Source of the DNA: an uncultured Prevotella sp.
Lineage (GTDB): Bacteria > Bacteroidota > Bacteroidia > Bacteroidales > Bacteroidaceae
Direction: 5' to 3'
DNA length: 5,390 nucleotides
Assembly: GCA_934203355.1 (NCBI GenBank)
Contig: CAKPZC010000085.1
Location: 1-5,390, forward strand
Position numbers and translations under genes: made by a program. Shown piece after piece: positions 5,329 to 5,390 of this stretch; within the stretch, counting starts at the first letter, position 1, and every line of letters starts with the position of its first letter. The notes beneath the pieces are model-generated. The model did no database searches. It saw nothing but the letters and a program-made list of their open reading frames with translations, and was not told the DNA's origin.

Positions 5329-5390
5329 TTATACCTCTACACTGTCTTCGCCGTTCTCAGAGCCAGTGCCGTCTGGATTGCCCGTAGAGC
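5329..5390 (-). CDS. C-terminal tail of an upstream gene, possibly an HU-like DNA-binding protein
   Basis: One minus-strand frame enters at the right edge and ends at TAA (5331-5329), encoding STGNPDGTGSENGEDSVEV. Such Gly/Ser/Asp/Glu-rich tails are common at the end of Bacteroidales HU-family DNA-binding proteins, which often sit just upstream of this type of amidase. The 19-nt gap to the amidase start fits co-transcription. Only 19 residues are visible and no domain can be seen, so the identity rests on composition and neighbourhood. The other two minus-strand frames also stop before the amidase. Confidence 0.45.
   Translation of the reverse strand, partial: STGNPDGTGSENGEDSVEV

Overview
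The window looks like a Bacteroidales chromosome (Bacteroides, Phocaeicola or Prevotella type). The evidence is an A+T-rich sequence, a Bacteroidetes-style -7 box (TAnnTTTG) ahead of the left-hand secreted protein, and a recombinase - invertible segment - UpxY order that is a hallmark of phase-variable capsular polysaccharide (CPS) loci in this group. I cannot name the species.

Layout. 1-484 (minus): 5' part of a secreted protein of unknown function, leaving the window at the left edge. 485-655: divergent intergenic region. 656-1894 (plus): tyrosine recombinase. 1889-2088: a 200-bp segment bounded by perfect 20-bp inverted repeats, the left one overlapping the recombinase stop codon; this is the likely invertible promoter. 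2089-2210: untranslated leader with a perfect 16-bp palindrome. 2211-2813: UpxY-family transcription antiterminator. 2830-4245: UDP-glucose 6-dehydrogenase-type nucleotide-sugar dehydrogenase. 4246-4922: a dense repeat array with no independent gene. 4887-5309 (minus): N-acetylmuramoyl-L-alanine amidase, convergent with the dehydrogenase. 5329-5390 (minus): C-terminal tail of a gene entering from the right, possibly HU-like.

How it works together. The recombinase probably flips the adjacent 200-bp segment and so switches transcription of upxY-ugd. UpxY would keep RNA polymerase going through the leader and operon, and the dehydrogenase would supply a uronic-acid sugar nucleotide for surface polysaccharide. 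No upxZ follows upxY, and the rest of a CPS operon is absent: the repeat array and a convergent gene stand where it would be expected.

The most unusual content is the repeat system. It alternates 13-nt mini-hairpins (5-bp stem, 3-nt loop, stem sequence different in most copies but pairing kept) with runs of a degenerate heptamer A(T/C)TCAA(A/C). One orientation of the heptamer has no stop codon in any frame; the other places TGA in all three frames. One such module sits in frame inside the dehydrogenase gene in the open orientation. Another supplies the last ten codons and the stop of the amidase in the closed orientation. A third begins on the base after the dehydrogenase stop codon. Between the flanking modules lie four tandem copies (83-87 bp) of a second, much longer hairpin repeat.
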